NCBI RefSeq assembly: GCF_024339125.1
Contig: NZ_CP101417.1
Location: 3,235,001 to 3,299,000 of the forward strand
Direction of reading: 5' to 3'
Length of the DNA stretch: 64,000 bases
DNA from: Xanthomonas hortorum
Lineage (GTDB): Bacteria > Pseudomonadota > Gammaproteobacteria > Xanthomonadales > Xanthomonadaceae
This document shows positions 27,217 through 36,168 of the stretch, piece by piece. The notes beneath the pieces were generated by a model that was not told the DNA's origin, ran no database searches, and saw only the letters and a program-made list of their open reading frames with translations. Every line of letters begins with the position of its first letter. Position 1 is the stretch's first letter. Position numbers and translations under genes: made by a program.

Positions 27217-27984
27217 ATGACTGGGATGGTTCAATCCGAGACGGCTGTCATCGGTGGTACGGGCAATGTGGGCGCCGGTATTGTCGCCGCGCTGCTCGAC
27301 GCCGGCATGCGGGTGCTCGTGATTGGACGCGATGCTGCCAAGCTAGATGCGCTACGCGCGGAGCATGGCAACTCTCCCCTGTTGGACACCCTGCAAGGCT
27401 CGGTGGCCGATGACACCTCCGCGCAGGCGCTGGCGACCGAACTGGCGCAACGCCCACATCCGTTGGCGGCAGTGATCGCCAGCCTGGGCAGCCCGCTCAA
27501 GGCTGGCCGCTTGCTGGACCGCCCGGTCACCGCGTTGCGTCGCCGCCTGGAGCGTGACGTATTGCCACATCTGGCTGCTGCCCGCCATCTGTTGCCGCTG
27601 CTGAGCGAGGCCGATGGCGGCGGCCGCTACCTGTTGCTCGGCAGCCCGCTGCGGGCCTGGGCCGCGCATGGCGATATTTCCATCGCCGCTGCGGCCACCC
27701 GCATGCTCGCCCAGGTGCTGCACGAAGAAGCCAAGCCGCTGGGCGTGCGTGTCCACCTGCTGTCGATCGAGCAACCGGTGTGTACGCCCGGCCGTGCCAA
27801 GGATGCGTGTCCGGAATGGATCCGTGCCGTGGATGTCGGTCGCGCCGCCGTGTCGTTGATCGTCGGGCCTGGCCAGCCCGGACAACCTGTCGTGACCGTC
27901 AGTCGTCGCCTGCATGCCGCTCCGTCGGCGGACCGGCTGGCAGGTCTGCATTTCCCCATCCCCACCCGAGAGATTTCCCCATGA
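27217..27984 (+). CDS. Short-chain dehydrogenase-like protein lacking the YxxxK motif
   Basis: A 255-residue Rossmann protein at the head of the efflux operon. The nucleotide-binding loop is GGTGNVGAGIVAALLDAG and SDR-like strands follow (LVIGRDAAKLDAL). Where the catalytic Tyr-x-x-x-Lys should be, the sequence is AAHGDISIAAAATRM, without Tyr or Lys. It may therefore bind NAD(P) without standard SDR chemistry. The stop overlaps the adaptor start by ATGA, so the two are translationally coupled. Confidence 0.8.
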   Translation: MTGMVQSETAVIGGTGNVGAGIVAALLDAGMRVLVIGRDAAKLDALRAEHGNSPLLDTLQGSVADDTSAQALATELAQRPHPLAAVIASLGSPLKAGRLLDRPVTALRRRLERDVLPHLAAARHLLPLLSEADGGGRYLLLGSPLRAWAAHGDISIAAAATRMLAQVLHEEAKPLGVRVHLLSIEQPVCTPGRAKDACPEWIRAVDVGRAAVSLIVGPGQPGQPVVTVSRRLHAAPSADRLAGLHFPIPTREISP

Positions 27985-29171
27985 CTACGAACGCCACCCC
28001 GTTCCGTTTTCCCTTGCGTACCGTATTGACGGGCGCCGTACTGGCGGTCGTGTTGGCCGGTTGCGGCAGCCAGGCCGCCGAGACCGGTGCACCGCCGCCG
28101 CCCAGCGTCAGCGTCGCCCCGGTGCTGACCAAGGAAATCAGCCAGTGGGACGAATTCAGCGGCCGTATCGAGCCGGTGGAAAGCGTCGAGCTGCGCCCGC
28201 GCGTGTCCGGCTATATCGACAAGGTCAACTATGTCGAAGGCGCCGAAGTGAAGAAGGGTGATGTGCTCTTCAGCATCGATGACCGCAGCTACCGTGCCGA
28301 ATTCGCGCGTGCCAATGCGGCGTTGGTGCGTGCCCGCACGCAGGCCAATCTGGCCCGCAGCGAAGCGGCACGTGCGCGCAAGTTGTCCGAGCAGCAGGCC
28401 ATTTCGACCGAAACCTGGGAGCAGCGTCGCGCCGCTGGCGACCAGGCCGATGCCGAGGTGCTGGCCGCGCAGGCCGCGGTGGATACCGCCAAGCTCAACC
28501 TGGACTGGACCCGCGTGCGCGCACCGATCGACGGCCGCGCCGGGCGTGCGATGGTCACCGCCGGCAACCTGGTCACGGCCAGCGACAGTGCCAGCGTGCT
28601 GACCACGTTGGTGTCGCTGGACAAGATGTTCGTCTACTTCGATGCCGACGAAGGCACCTTCCTGCGCTATTCGCAGATGACCCGCGATGGCGAGCGTCCG
28701 GACGCGCGTGGCGGCGAGTTGCCGGTACGCATCGGCCTGGTCGGCGAGCAGGGGTTCCCGCATGCCGGGCGCGTGGATTTCCTGGATAACCAGGTCACCC
28801 GCAGCACCGGCACCATCCGCGTGCGCGCGGTGCTGGACAACGCGCAGCGGCAGTTCACGCCGGGCCTGTATGCCCACGTGCAGTTGCTGGGCAGCGGCCA
28901 GTTCAAGGCCATGCTGGTCGACGAAAAGGCGGTGCTGACCGACCAGGACCGCAAGTACGTGTATGTGGTCGAGAAGGACGGCAAGGCGCAGCGGCGCGAT
29001 GTGGAGCTCGGCCGCAATGCCGATGGTCTGCGCATCGTGCGCAAGGGACTGGTCGTTGGCGACCGCGTGGTGGTCGACGGCGTGCAGAAGATCTTCATGC
29101 CTGGCATGCCGGTCGATGCCAAGACCGTGGCGATGGTGCCCGCGTCGGACAAGCGCACCGCGTCGAACTGA
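27981..29171 (+). CDS. RND efflux periplasmic adaptor (MexE/AcrA type)
   Basis: A 396-residue membrane-fusion lipoprotein linking pump and outer-membrane channel. Lipobox VLAGC (Cys near residue 25). A biotinyl-lipoyl-like half motif (VELRPRVSGYIDKVNYVEGA) leads to an alpha-hairpin (residues 100-170) and its second half (LDWTRVRAPIDGRAGRAMV). The closest layout is MexE. The ATG at 27981 overlaps the previous stop and begins the signal peptide. Confidence 0.93.
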   Translation: MTTNATPFRFPLRTVLTGAVLAVVLAGCGSQAAETGAPPPPSVSVAPVLTKEISQWDEFSGRIEPVESVELRPRVSGYIDKVNYVEGAEVKKGDVLFSIDDRSYRAEFARANAALVRARTQANLARSEAARARKLSEQQAISTETWEQRRAAGDQADAEVLAAQAAVDTAKLNLDWTRVRAPIDGRAGRAMVTAGNLVTASDSASVLTTLVSLDKMFVYFDADEGTFLRYSQMTRDGERPDARGGELPVRIGLVGEQGFPHAGRVDFLDNQVTRSTGTIRVRAVLDNAQRQFTPGLYAHVQLLGSGQFKAMLVDEKAVLTDQDRKYVYVVEKDGKAQRRDVELGRNADGLRIVRKGLVVGDRVVVDGVQKIFMPGMPVDAKTVAMVPASDKRTASN

Positions 29172-29276
29172 TTCATCGCTGCATCGCACCCATGAGCACC
29201 GGTCTTTCTAAAAGGCCGGTTCGGGGCTGCTGTGCCGCGCCGCCACCTGGCGGCAACCTCTTTCAGGACCACCCCA

Positions 29277-32200
29277 ATGGACTTTTCCCGTTTTTTCATC
29301 GACCGGCCGATCTTTGCCGCGGTGCTGTCGATCATCATTTTCGCTGCCGGCCTGATCGCCATGCCGCTGCTGCCCATCAGCGAGTACCCCGAAGTGGTGC
29401 CGCCGAGCGTGCAGGTGCGTGCGGTGTATCCGGGCGCCAATCCCAAGGTCATCGCCGAGACCGTCGCCACGCCGCTTGAGGAAGCCATCAACGGCGTGGA
29501 AGACATGATGTACATGAAGTCGGTCGCCGGCTCCGATGGCGTGCTGGTGGTCACCGTGACCTTCAAGCCCGGCACCGATCCGGACCAGGCGCAAGTGCAG
29601 GTGCAGAACCGCGTCAGCCAGGCGCAGGCGCGTCTGCCCGAGGACGTGCGGCGCCAGGGTGTCACCACCCAGAAGCAGTCGCCGACGCTGACCATGGTCG
29701 TGCATCTGACCTCGCCCAAAGGCAAGTACAACTCGTTGTACCTGAGCAACTACGCGTTGCTGAAGGTCAAGGACGAGCTGTCGCGCCTGCCGGGCGTGGG
29801 CCAGATCCAGATCTTCGGTGCGGGCGATTACGCCATGCGCATCTGGCTGGATCCGGACAAGGTCGCCGCACGCGGGCTCACTGCCAGCGACGTGGTCGCC
29901 GCGATCCGCGAGCAGAACGTGCAGGTCTCCGCCGGTCAGCTCGGTGCCGAGCCGATGCCCAACAAGAGCGATTTCCTGCTCTCGATCAACGCGCAGGGCC
30001 GCCTCACCACCGAAGAAGAGTTCGGCAACATCGTGATCCGCAGCGGCAACAGCGGCGAGATCGTGCGCCTGTCGGATGTGGCGCGTCTGGAACTGGGTGC
30101 CGGCAACTACACCTTGCGCTCGCAGCTGGACAACCAGAACGCTGTGGGCATGGGCGTGTTCCAGTCGCCGGGTGCCAACGCGATCGAATTGTCCGATGCG
30201 GTGCGCGCCAAGATGGCCGAGCTGGAAAAGCAGTTCCCGCAGGACATGGCGTGGTCGGCTGCGTACGACCCGACCGTGTTCGTACGCGACTCGATCAGCG
30301 CGGTGGTGCACACGCTGCTGGAAGCGGTGCTGCTGGTGGTGCTGGTGGTGATCCTGTTCCTGCAGACCTGGCGCGCCTCGATCATTCCGTTGCTGGCAGT
30401 GCCGGTATCGGTGGTCGGTACGTTTGCCGCACTGTATCTGCTGGGTTTTTCGATCAATACGCTGAGCCTGTTCGGCCTGGTACTGGCGATTGGCATCGTG
30501 GTCGACGATGCGATCGTGGTGGTGGAAAACGTCGAGCGCAACATCGAAGAAGGGCTGGCCCCGTTGGCTGCTGCGCATCAGGCGATGCGCGAAGTGTCCG
30601 GGCCGATCATCGCCATCGCGCTGGTGCTGTGCGCGGTGTTCGTGCCGATGGCGTTCCTGTCGGGCGTGACCGGCCAGTTCTACAAGCAGTTCGCGGTGAC
30701 CATCGCCATTTCCACGGTGATCTCGGCGATCAACTCGTTGACGCTGTCGCCGGCATTGGCGGCCATGTTGCTCAAGGCCCACGACGCACCCAAGGATGGC
30801 CCGACGCGATTGATCGATCGTTTGTTCGGCTGGTTGTTCCGTCCGTTCAATCGCTTCTTCAACACCAGCTCCAACAAGTATCAGGGCGCGGTGTCGCGTG
30901 CGCTGGGCAAGCGCGGTGCGGTGTTCATGGTGTATCTGCTGCTGCTGGTGGCCACCGGTTTCATGTTCAAGGTGGTGCCGGGTGGCTTCATTCCGACTCA
31001 GGACAAGCTGTATCTGATCGCCGGTACCAAACTGCCGGAAGGCGCATCGCTGGAGCGCACCAATGAGGTGATCCGTCAGATCACCCAGATCGCGCTGCAG
31101 ACCGAAGGCGTGGACCATGCGATCGCGTTCCCGGGCCTGAATCCGCTGCAGTTCACCAACACGCCCAACACCGGCACGGTGTTCCTCACCCTCAAGCCGT
31201 TTAGCCAGCGCAGCCGCACGGCCGAGCAGATCAACGCGGAGATCAACGCACGCATCAGCCAGATCCAGCAGGGCTTTGCGTTTGCGTTCATGCCGCCGCC
31301 GATTCTGGGTCTGGGGCAGGGCTCGGGCTACTCGCTTTATATCCAGGACCGTGCCGGTCTGGGCTATGGCCAGTTGCAGAGTGCGGTCAATGCGATGTCC
31401 GGTGCGATCTCGCAAACGCCGGGCATGCAGTTCCCGATCGGCACGTATCAGGCCAACGTGCCGCAGCTCGACGCCAAGGTCGATCGCGACAAGGCCAAGG
31501 CGCAGGGCGTGCCGCTGACCAATCTGTTCGACACGCTGCAGACTTATCTGGGTTCGTCTTACATCAACGACTTCAATCGCTTCGGTCGCACCTACCAGGT
31601 GATCGCCCAGGCCGATGGACAGTTCCGCGACAGCGTCGAAGACATCGCCAACCTGCGCACCCGCAACGATCGCGGGCAGATGGTGCCGATCGGCAGCATG
31701 GTCACGCTGGGCCAGACCTATGGCCCGGACCCAGTGATTCGCTACAACGGCTATCCGGCTGCCGATCTGATCGGTGAAGCTGATCCGCGTGTGCTCTCGT
31801 CCACACAGGCGATGCAGACGCTGGCCGGCATGGCGCCGAAGGTGTTGCCCAACGGCATGAACATCGAGTGGACCGATCTGAGCTATCAGCAATCCATCCA
31901 GGGCAACTCGGCGTTGATCGTGTTCCCGATGGCGGTGTTGCTGGCGTTCCTGGTGCTGGCCGCGTTGTACGAAAGCTGGACGCTGCCACTGGCGGTGATC
32001 CTGATCGTGCCGATGACCTTGCTATCCGCCTTGTTCGGCGTGTGGCTCACCGGTGGCGACAACAACGTGTTCGTGCAGGTGGGGTTGGTGGTGCTGATGG
32101 GCCTGGCGTGCAAGAACGCGATCCTGATCGTGGAGTTCGCCCGCGAACTCGAAATGCACGGCAAGGGCATCGTCGAAGCCGCGCTGGAAGCCTGCCGCCT

Positions 32201-32450
32201 GCGTCTGCGCCCGATCGTGATGACCTCCATCGCCTTCATCGCCGGCACCGTGCCGCTGGTGTTCGGTCATGGCGCTGGCGCCGAAGTGCGCTCGGTCACC
32301 GGCATCACCGTCTTCGCCGGCATGCTCGGTGTGACCTTGTTCGGCCTGTTCCTGACCCCGGTGTTCTACGTGGCCCTGCGCAAGTGGGTGACCCGTGGCG
32401 AACAACCCGCCGCGCCGGCTGCCGTCTCGCATGAACCCGTCAATGCATAA
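29277..32450 (+). CDS. RND multidrug efflux pump (MexF/AcrB type)
   Basis: A 1057-residue inner-membrane proton/drug antiporter, the usual length for MexF. It starts DFSRFFIDRPIFAAVLSIII. The proton relay is intact: the Asp pair in GIVVDDAIVVVENVERN (TM4) and Lys in GLACKNAILIVEFA (TM10). The ATG at 29277 gives the standard N-terminus. It lies third in the LysR-linked operon. The substrate range cannot be read from sequence. Confidence 0.95.
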   Translation: MDFSRFFIDRPIFAAVLSIIIFAAGLIAMPLLPISEYPEVVPPSVQVRAVYPGANPKVIAETVATPLEEAINGVEDMMYMKSVAGSDGVLVVTVTFKPGTDPDQAQVQVQNRVSQAQARLPEDVRRQGVTTQKQSPTLTMVVHLTSPKGKYNSLYLSNYALLKVKDELSRLPGVGQIQIFGAGDYAMRIWLDPDKVAARGLTASDVVAAIREQNVQVSAGQLGAEPMPNKSDFLLSINAQGRLTTEEEFGNIVIRSGNSGEIVRLSDVARLELGAGNYTLRSQLDNQNAVGMGVFQSPGANAIELSDAVRAKMAELEKQFPQDMAWSAAYDPTVFVRDSISAVVHTLLEAVLLVVLVVILFLQTWRASIIPLLAVPVSVVGTFAALYLLGFSINTLSLFGLVLAIGIVVDDAIVVVENVERNIEEGLAPLAAAHQAMREVSGPIIAIALVLCAVFVPMAFLSGVTGQFYKQFAVTIAISTVISAINSLTLSPALAAMLLKAHDAPKDGPTRLIDRLFGWLFRPFNRFFNTSSNKYQGAVSRALGKRGAVFMVYLLLLVATGFMFKVVPGGFIPTQDKLYLIAGTKLPEGASLERTNEVIRQITQIALQTEGVDHAIAFPGLNPLQFTNTPNTGTVFLTLKPFSQRSRTAEQINAEINARISQIQQGFAFAFMPPPILGLGQGSGYSLYIQDRAGLGYGQLQSAVNAMSGAISQTPGMQFPIGTYQANVPQLDAKVDRDKAKAQGVPLTNLFDTLQTYLGSSYINDFNRFGRTYQVIAQADGQFRDSVEDIANLRTRNDRGQMVPIGSMVTLGQTYGPDPVIRYNGYPAADLIGEADPRVLSSTQAMQTLAGMAPKVLPNGMNIEWTDLSYQQSIQGNSALIVFPMAVLLAFLVLAALYESWTLPLAVILIVPMTLLSALFGVWLTGGDNNVFVQVGLVVLMGLACKNAILIVEFARELEMHGKGIVEAALEACRLRLRPIVMTSIAFIAGTVPLVFGHGAGAEVRSVTGITVFAGMLGVTLFGLFLTPVFYVALRKWVTRGEQPAAPAAVSHEPVNA

Positions 32451-32488
32451 GCGCCGCGGTGCATTCCATCCATTCGAAGGATCTTGAA

Positions 32489-33208
32489 ATGAGCAACAGC
32501 AAAATTGCACTGGTCACCGGTGCCACCCGCGGCATTGGTCTGGAAACCGTTCGGCAATTGGCCCAGGCCGGCGTGCACACGCTGCTGGCCGGCCGCAAGC
32601 GCGATGACGCGGTCAAGCTGCAGGCCGAGGGCCTGCCGGTGGAAGCCATCCAGCTCGACGTCAACGACGACATCAGCATCGCCGCAGCAGTGGGCACGGT
32701 GGAACAGCGTCATGGCCACCTGGACATCCTGATCAACAACGCCGGCATCTTGATCGACGACATGCAGCGCACGCCGTCGCAGCAGAGTCTGGAGGTGTGG
32801 AAGCGCACCTTCGACACCAATCTGTTCGCCGTGGTCGGCGTGACCAAGGCGTTCCTGCCGCTGCTGCGACGTTCGCTGGCCGGGCGCATCGTCAACGTAT
32901 CGAGCCAGCTCGGCTCGCTGACCTTGCACAGCCAACCCGGCTCGCCGATCTACGACGCCAAGGTTCCTGCGTACAACGCCTCCAAGAGCGCGCTGAACAG
33001 CTGGACCGTGCATCTGGCCTATGAGCTGCGCGACACCGCCATCAAGGTCAACAGCGTGCATCCGGGCTACGTCAAAACCGATATGAACGCTGGTAACGGT
33101 GAGATCGAAGTGGAGCAGGGCGCGCACAGCAGCGTGCAGATGGCGCTGCTCGACGCACACGGCGCCACCGGCAGCTTTACGTATATGGGAGACGTGTTGC
33201 CATGGTAA
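32489..33208 (+). CDS. Short-chain dehydrogenase/reductase inside the efflux operon
   Basis: A 239-residue classical SDR. Cofactor motif TGATRGIG, NNAG, Ser in VNVSSQLG and YNASK are all intact, so it is probably an active NAD(P)H carbonyl reductase. It sits between the pump and outer-membrane factor genes; its stop overlaps the next start. The link suggests that the pump substrate, or an inducing toxic carbonyl, is reduced by this enzyme; that is inference. Confidence 0.9.
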   Translation: MSNSKIALVTGATRGIGLETVRQLAQAGVHTLLAGRKRDDAVKLQAEGLPVEAIQLDVNDDISIAAAVGTVEQRHGHLDILINNAGILIDDMQRTPSQQSLEVWKRTFDTNLFAVVGVTKAFLPLLRRSLAGRIVNVSSQLGSLTLHSQPGSPIYDAKVPAYNASKSALNSWTVHLAYELRDTAIKVNSVHPGYVKTDMNAGNGEIEVEQGAHSSVQMALLDAHGATGSFTYMGDVLPW

Positions 33209-34626
33209 GGACATTCTTGAGCGTGGCACTGGCCGCGCTGGTGCTCAGCGGTTGTGCGGTCGGCCCGGATTACCGGCCCGACCCGCCCGCCGCGGTGACG
33301 CTGCAGGGCGCGCAGGACGCGGCCTACAGTGCCGAGTCGCCGGTCGGCAACTGGTGGTCGCAGTTCGACGACCCGGTGCTGGAGCAACTGGTGCGCGATG
33401 GCTTGTTTGCCAACCACGATCTGCGCATCGCCGTCTCGCGCGTCAAGCAGGCGCGTGCGGTGTTCGTCGAACGTCGTCTGGACCAGGCCCCGCACATCAC
33501 TGCGCAGGGCAGCTTCGATCGCCGCGAACAACAGCAGGTGATCGCCGGCAATCAGCGTTTCCTCACCGAACAGACCACCCTGGGTCTGGATGCGGCCTGG
33601 GAACTGGATCTATTCGGTCGTCAGCGACGTGCGTCGGAAGCGGCGCGTGCCGATCTGGAAGCCGAGCAAGCCGGTTTGCTCGACGTGCAGGTCACGGTCG
33701 CAGCCGAAGTGGCCCGCAACTACTTCGAGTTGCGCGGTACGCAGAAGCAGCTGGATGTCTCCAAGCGCACGCTGACCAACCTGCACGACACCCAGAAACT
33801 GACGCAGACGCGTTGGGACCTGGGCGCCGGCAGCGAGCTGGAAGTGCAGAGCAGCCTGGCGCGGCTGAAGGCGATCGAGGCGGATATTCCGTTGCTGGAA
33901 ACCGCCGAGGCGCAATACCGCCACCGTCTGGCCGTGTTGCTCGGCCAGGCGCCGGACGCGCTGGATGCGACCCTGGTACCGCGCACCACGCCCGCGTTCG
34001 CACGTGCGTTGCCGCTGGGCGACACCGCCGGGCTGCTGCGTCAGCGACCGGACGTGCGCAGTGCCGAACGGCGCCTGGCGGCAGCCACCGCGCAGGTTGG
34101 CGTCGCGACTGCCGACCTGTTCCCGCGCATCAGCGTGAGCGGCTTTGTCGGCTTCCTGTCCGGCGATGCGGCCAGGCTGACCGAGGGCAGTGGCAAGGCC
34201 TGGTCGATCACCCCGTCGATCAGCTGGGCAGCGTTCGACTTCGGCACCGTGCGTGCGCGCTTGCGTGCCAGCAAGGCGCAGGCCGAAGGCGCGTTGGCGC
34301 AATACCAGCAGGCCGTGTTGCTGGCGTTGGAAGACACCGAGAACGCACTGATCGGCTACGGCCGCCAACAGGCGCGTCTGGCGATCGTGGTGGAGCAGGC
34401 CAACGCCGCGCGGCGTGCCGAACAGTTGGCGCAGATCCGCTACCGCGAGGGCTCGGAAGACTTCCTCACGCTGCTGGATGCACAGCGCACCCAGCTGGCC
34501 GCAGACGATGCGTTGGCACAGGCCGAAGCGGCAGTGAATGTTGGTGTGGTCGGTGTCTACAAAGCGCTGGGCGGCTGGAAGCAGGGCGAAGCGCCTGCGG
34601 TACCGGTGGCTGTAGTCAATCGTTGA
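33202..34626 (+). CDS. RND outer membrane factor (OprM/NodT family lipoprotein)
   Basis: A 474-residue TolC-like channel that completes the tripartite pump. Lipobox LSGC at residues 15-18, then AVGPDYRPDPPA, typical of NodT-family factors. Two repeated halves of long coiled-coil helices with beta strands follow. The start overlaps the SDR stop by 7 bp. A GC-rich hairpin without T-tract (34635-34662) follows the stop. Confidence 0.92.
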   Translation: MVRTFLSVALAALVLSGCAVGPDYRPDPPAAVTLQGAQDAAYSAESPVGNWWSQFDDPVLEQLVRDGLFANHDLRIAVSRVKQARAVFVERRLDQAPHITAQGSFDRREQQQVIAGNQRFLTEQTTLGLDAAWELDLFGRQRRASEAARADLEAEQAGLLDVQVTVAAEVARNYFELRGTQKQLDVSKRTLTNLHDTQKLTQTRWDLGAGSELEVQSSLARLKAIEADIPLLETAEAQYRHRLAVLLGQAPDALDATLVPRTTPAFARALPLGDTAGLLRQRPDVRSAERRLAAATAQVGVATADLFPRISVSGFVGFLSGDAARLTEGSGKAWSITPSISWAAFDFGTVRARLRASKAQAEGALAQYQQAVLLALEDTENALIGYGRQQARLAIVVEQANAARRAEQLAQIRYREGSEDFLTLLDAQRTQLAADDALAQAEAAVNVGVVGVYKALGGWKQGEAPAVPVAVVNR

Positions 34627-34671
34627 AGCAGGCATGCGGGGCGGCCAAGGTGTCGCCCCGCAACCGCTGGG

Positions 34672-35601
34672 TCAGTCGGCAACCCGCACGCTATCGCGGC
34701 CGCCGTTCTTGGCCAGATACAGCGCCGCATCGGCGCGTGAAAACCAGTCCTGCCAATGCGTTTCGCCATCGTGGCGGGCCGCACCCAGCGACACCGTGAT
34801 ACGTCCACCCGGGCCGCGCAGGCCATTGCGAATGACCTTGCGCAGGCGCTCGGTCGCCGCTTCCAGTTCCTGCAGCGAGCCGGCGCGCAACAACACCACG
34901 AATTCTTCGCCGCCGAAGCGGAACACCTGATGCGGATCGCGTACCTCGTAGCGCAGGATGGTGGCCAGATCCGAGAGTGCGGCATCGCCTGCGGCATGCC
35001 CGTACAGATCGTTGACCTCCTTGAAATGATCCAGATCCAGGATGATCAGGCTGTTGAGCCGATCATGCGGTTGCCGCTGATCGATCTGATGGGTGAGCGC
35101 GCGTTCGAGCATGCGTCGGTTGGGCAAACCAGTGAGCGCATCCAGCGATGCCAGCTCTTCCAGATGCACGCGGTCGTCCTGCATGCGCAGCGAAAACGCA
35201 TACCCCACCGTCAGCGTCACCAAGGTCACCACGACCGTCGACACGCCTTGACCAGGGCTGACGATCAAACCGGGCAACAACAACAGTGCCGCCAACAGCG
35301 GCAGGCTGAGCAGCACCGCACGTTGCGGTCCGCATAGAAAATAATTGGTCGCCAGCACCGGAAACAGCCAGGGCAGCGCGCCATCGCCGCCGGTCCAGCA
35401 CGCCACCAGGCACCCGCTCACATTGATCGATGCCAGCCACACCCCGCCCACACCGGTGCGGTCGGCACTGCGCATCTGCCAGCCGCGCCATACCGCAAGC
35501 ACACCGAGCGTTGCGGTGATCAGGCAGGCGACGACCTGACCGGTCATGGCCAGGTACACCGCATAGAGGCAGAGCAACAGCGCGGTGATTGGCCCAAGCA
35601 T
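34672..35601 (-). CDS. Membrane diguanylate cyclase (GGDEF)
   Basis: About 309 residues: five or six membrane segments (residues 1-150), then a GGDEF domain. The active site is GGEEF (FRFGGEEFVVLL) and LDLDHFKEVND is the metal-binding segment, so it should make cyclic di-GMP. The inhibitory I-site is RDPH instead of RxxD, so product inhibition may be absent. The ATG at 35601 begins the first hydrophobic segment; the frame is open to 35760. Confidence 0.88.
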   Translation of the reverse strand: MLGPITALLLCLYAVYLAMTGQVVACLITATLGVLAVWRGWQMRSADRTGVGGVWLASINVSGCLVACWTGGDGALPWLFPVLATNYFLCGPQRAVLLSLPLLAALLLLPGLIVSPGQGVSTVVVTLVTLTVGYAFSLRMQDDRVHLEELASLDALTGLPNRRMLERALTHQIDQRQPHDRLNSLIILDLDHFKEVNDLYGHAAGDAALSDLATILRYEVRDPHQVFRFGGEEFVVLLRAGSLQELEAATERLRKVIRNGLRGPGGRITVSLGAARHDGETHWQDWFSRADAALYLAKNGGRDSVRVAD

Positions 35602-35811
35602 CTTGACGATGCCGAGGCGGAAATCCCGCCGCAGGTGGAGGATCACAGGGAAGGTTCTATAGGAGTCGGCATCATTATCGGCTGCGCACTGTGGAAATTG
35701 AGCGTGCAGTGCCGCTGCATCGGGTAGGAAGATGAAGCATTGCAGGGCAGGACTTCGCACCTTGTTGACGGCCTTGCCGCAACCGTGTCCGCTCTGCCAT
35801 TGGAGTCTGCC

Positions 35812-36045
35812 ATGCCTACCCGCGAAGAACTCGAGACGCGTCTGGATGCGTTGCAGGATGCATTGCCGCAGCTGTCGGCCGATGATGATGCGGATTTCGA
35901 CTATCTCGATTTCCAGGCGCGCGCCGAAGCCCTGCTGAGCAGCGTCGAGCCCGAGGATGCCGCCTATGTGCGGACCCGCGTCGATGCAATGCTTGCCGGC
36001 GCCGGCCTGATTCCAACCGACGAAGACGGACAGGCCTGCGTTTGA
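35812..36045 (+). CDS. Small acidic protein of unknown function
   Basis: A 77-residue cytosolic protein, rich in Asp/Glu, with helical heptad-like stretches (EELETRLDALQDALPQL, RTRVDAMLAGAGL). It lies between two diguanylate cyclase genes on the other strand. No motif is recognised. The ATG at 35812 starts the helical part; the frame is open upstream. Confidence 0.6.
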   Translation: MPTREELETRLDALQDALPQLSADDDADFDYLDFQARAEALLSSVEPEDAAYVRTRVDAMLAGAGLIPTDEDGQACV

Positions 36046-36168
36046 GTCTTGCTCTGCATGGTTGGCAATACTAGGGTACGGCAGTCAGGTAGGTGCGACC
36101 TGACCGAGAGGCAGCATCTGCAGATCGCATTCCTGGCTACAGTGCGCCTTGTTGCAGCTGATCGACGA

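Noticed and set aside
29208..31892. An 894-residue minus-strand frame opposite the RND pump
   Set aside because: Antisense shadow: His/Arg/Gln-rich with no domain logic, while the plus-strand pump is complete.
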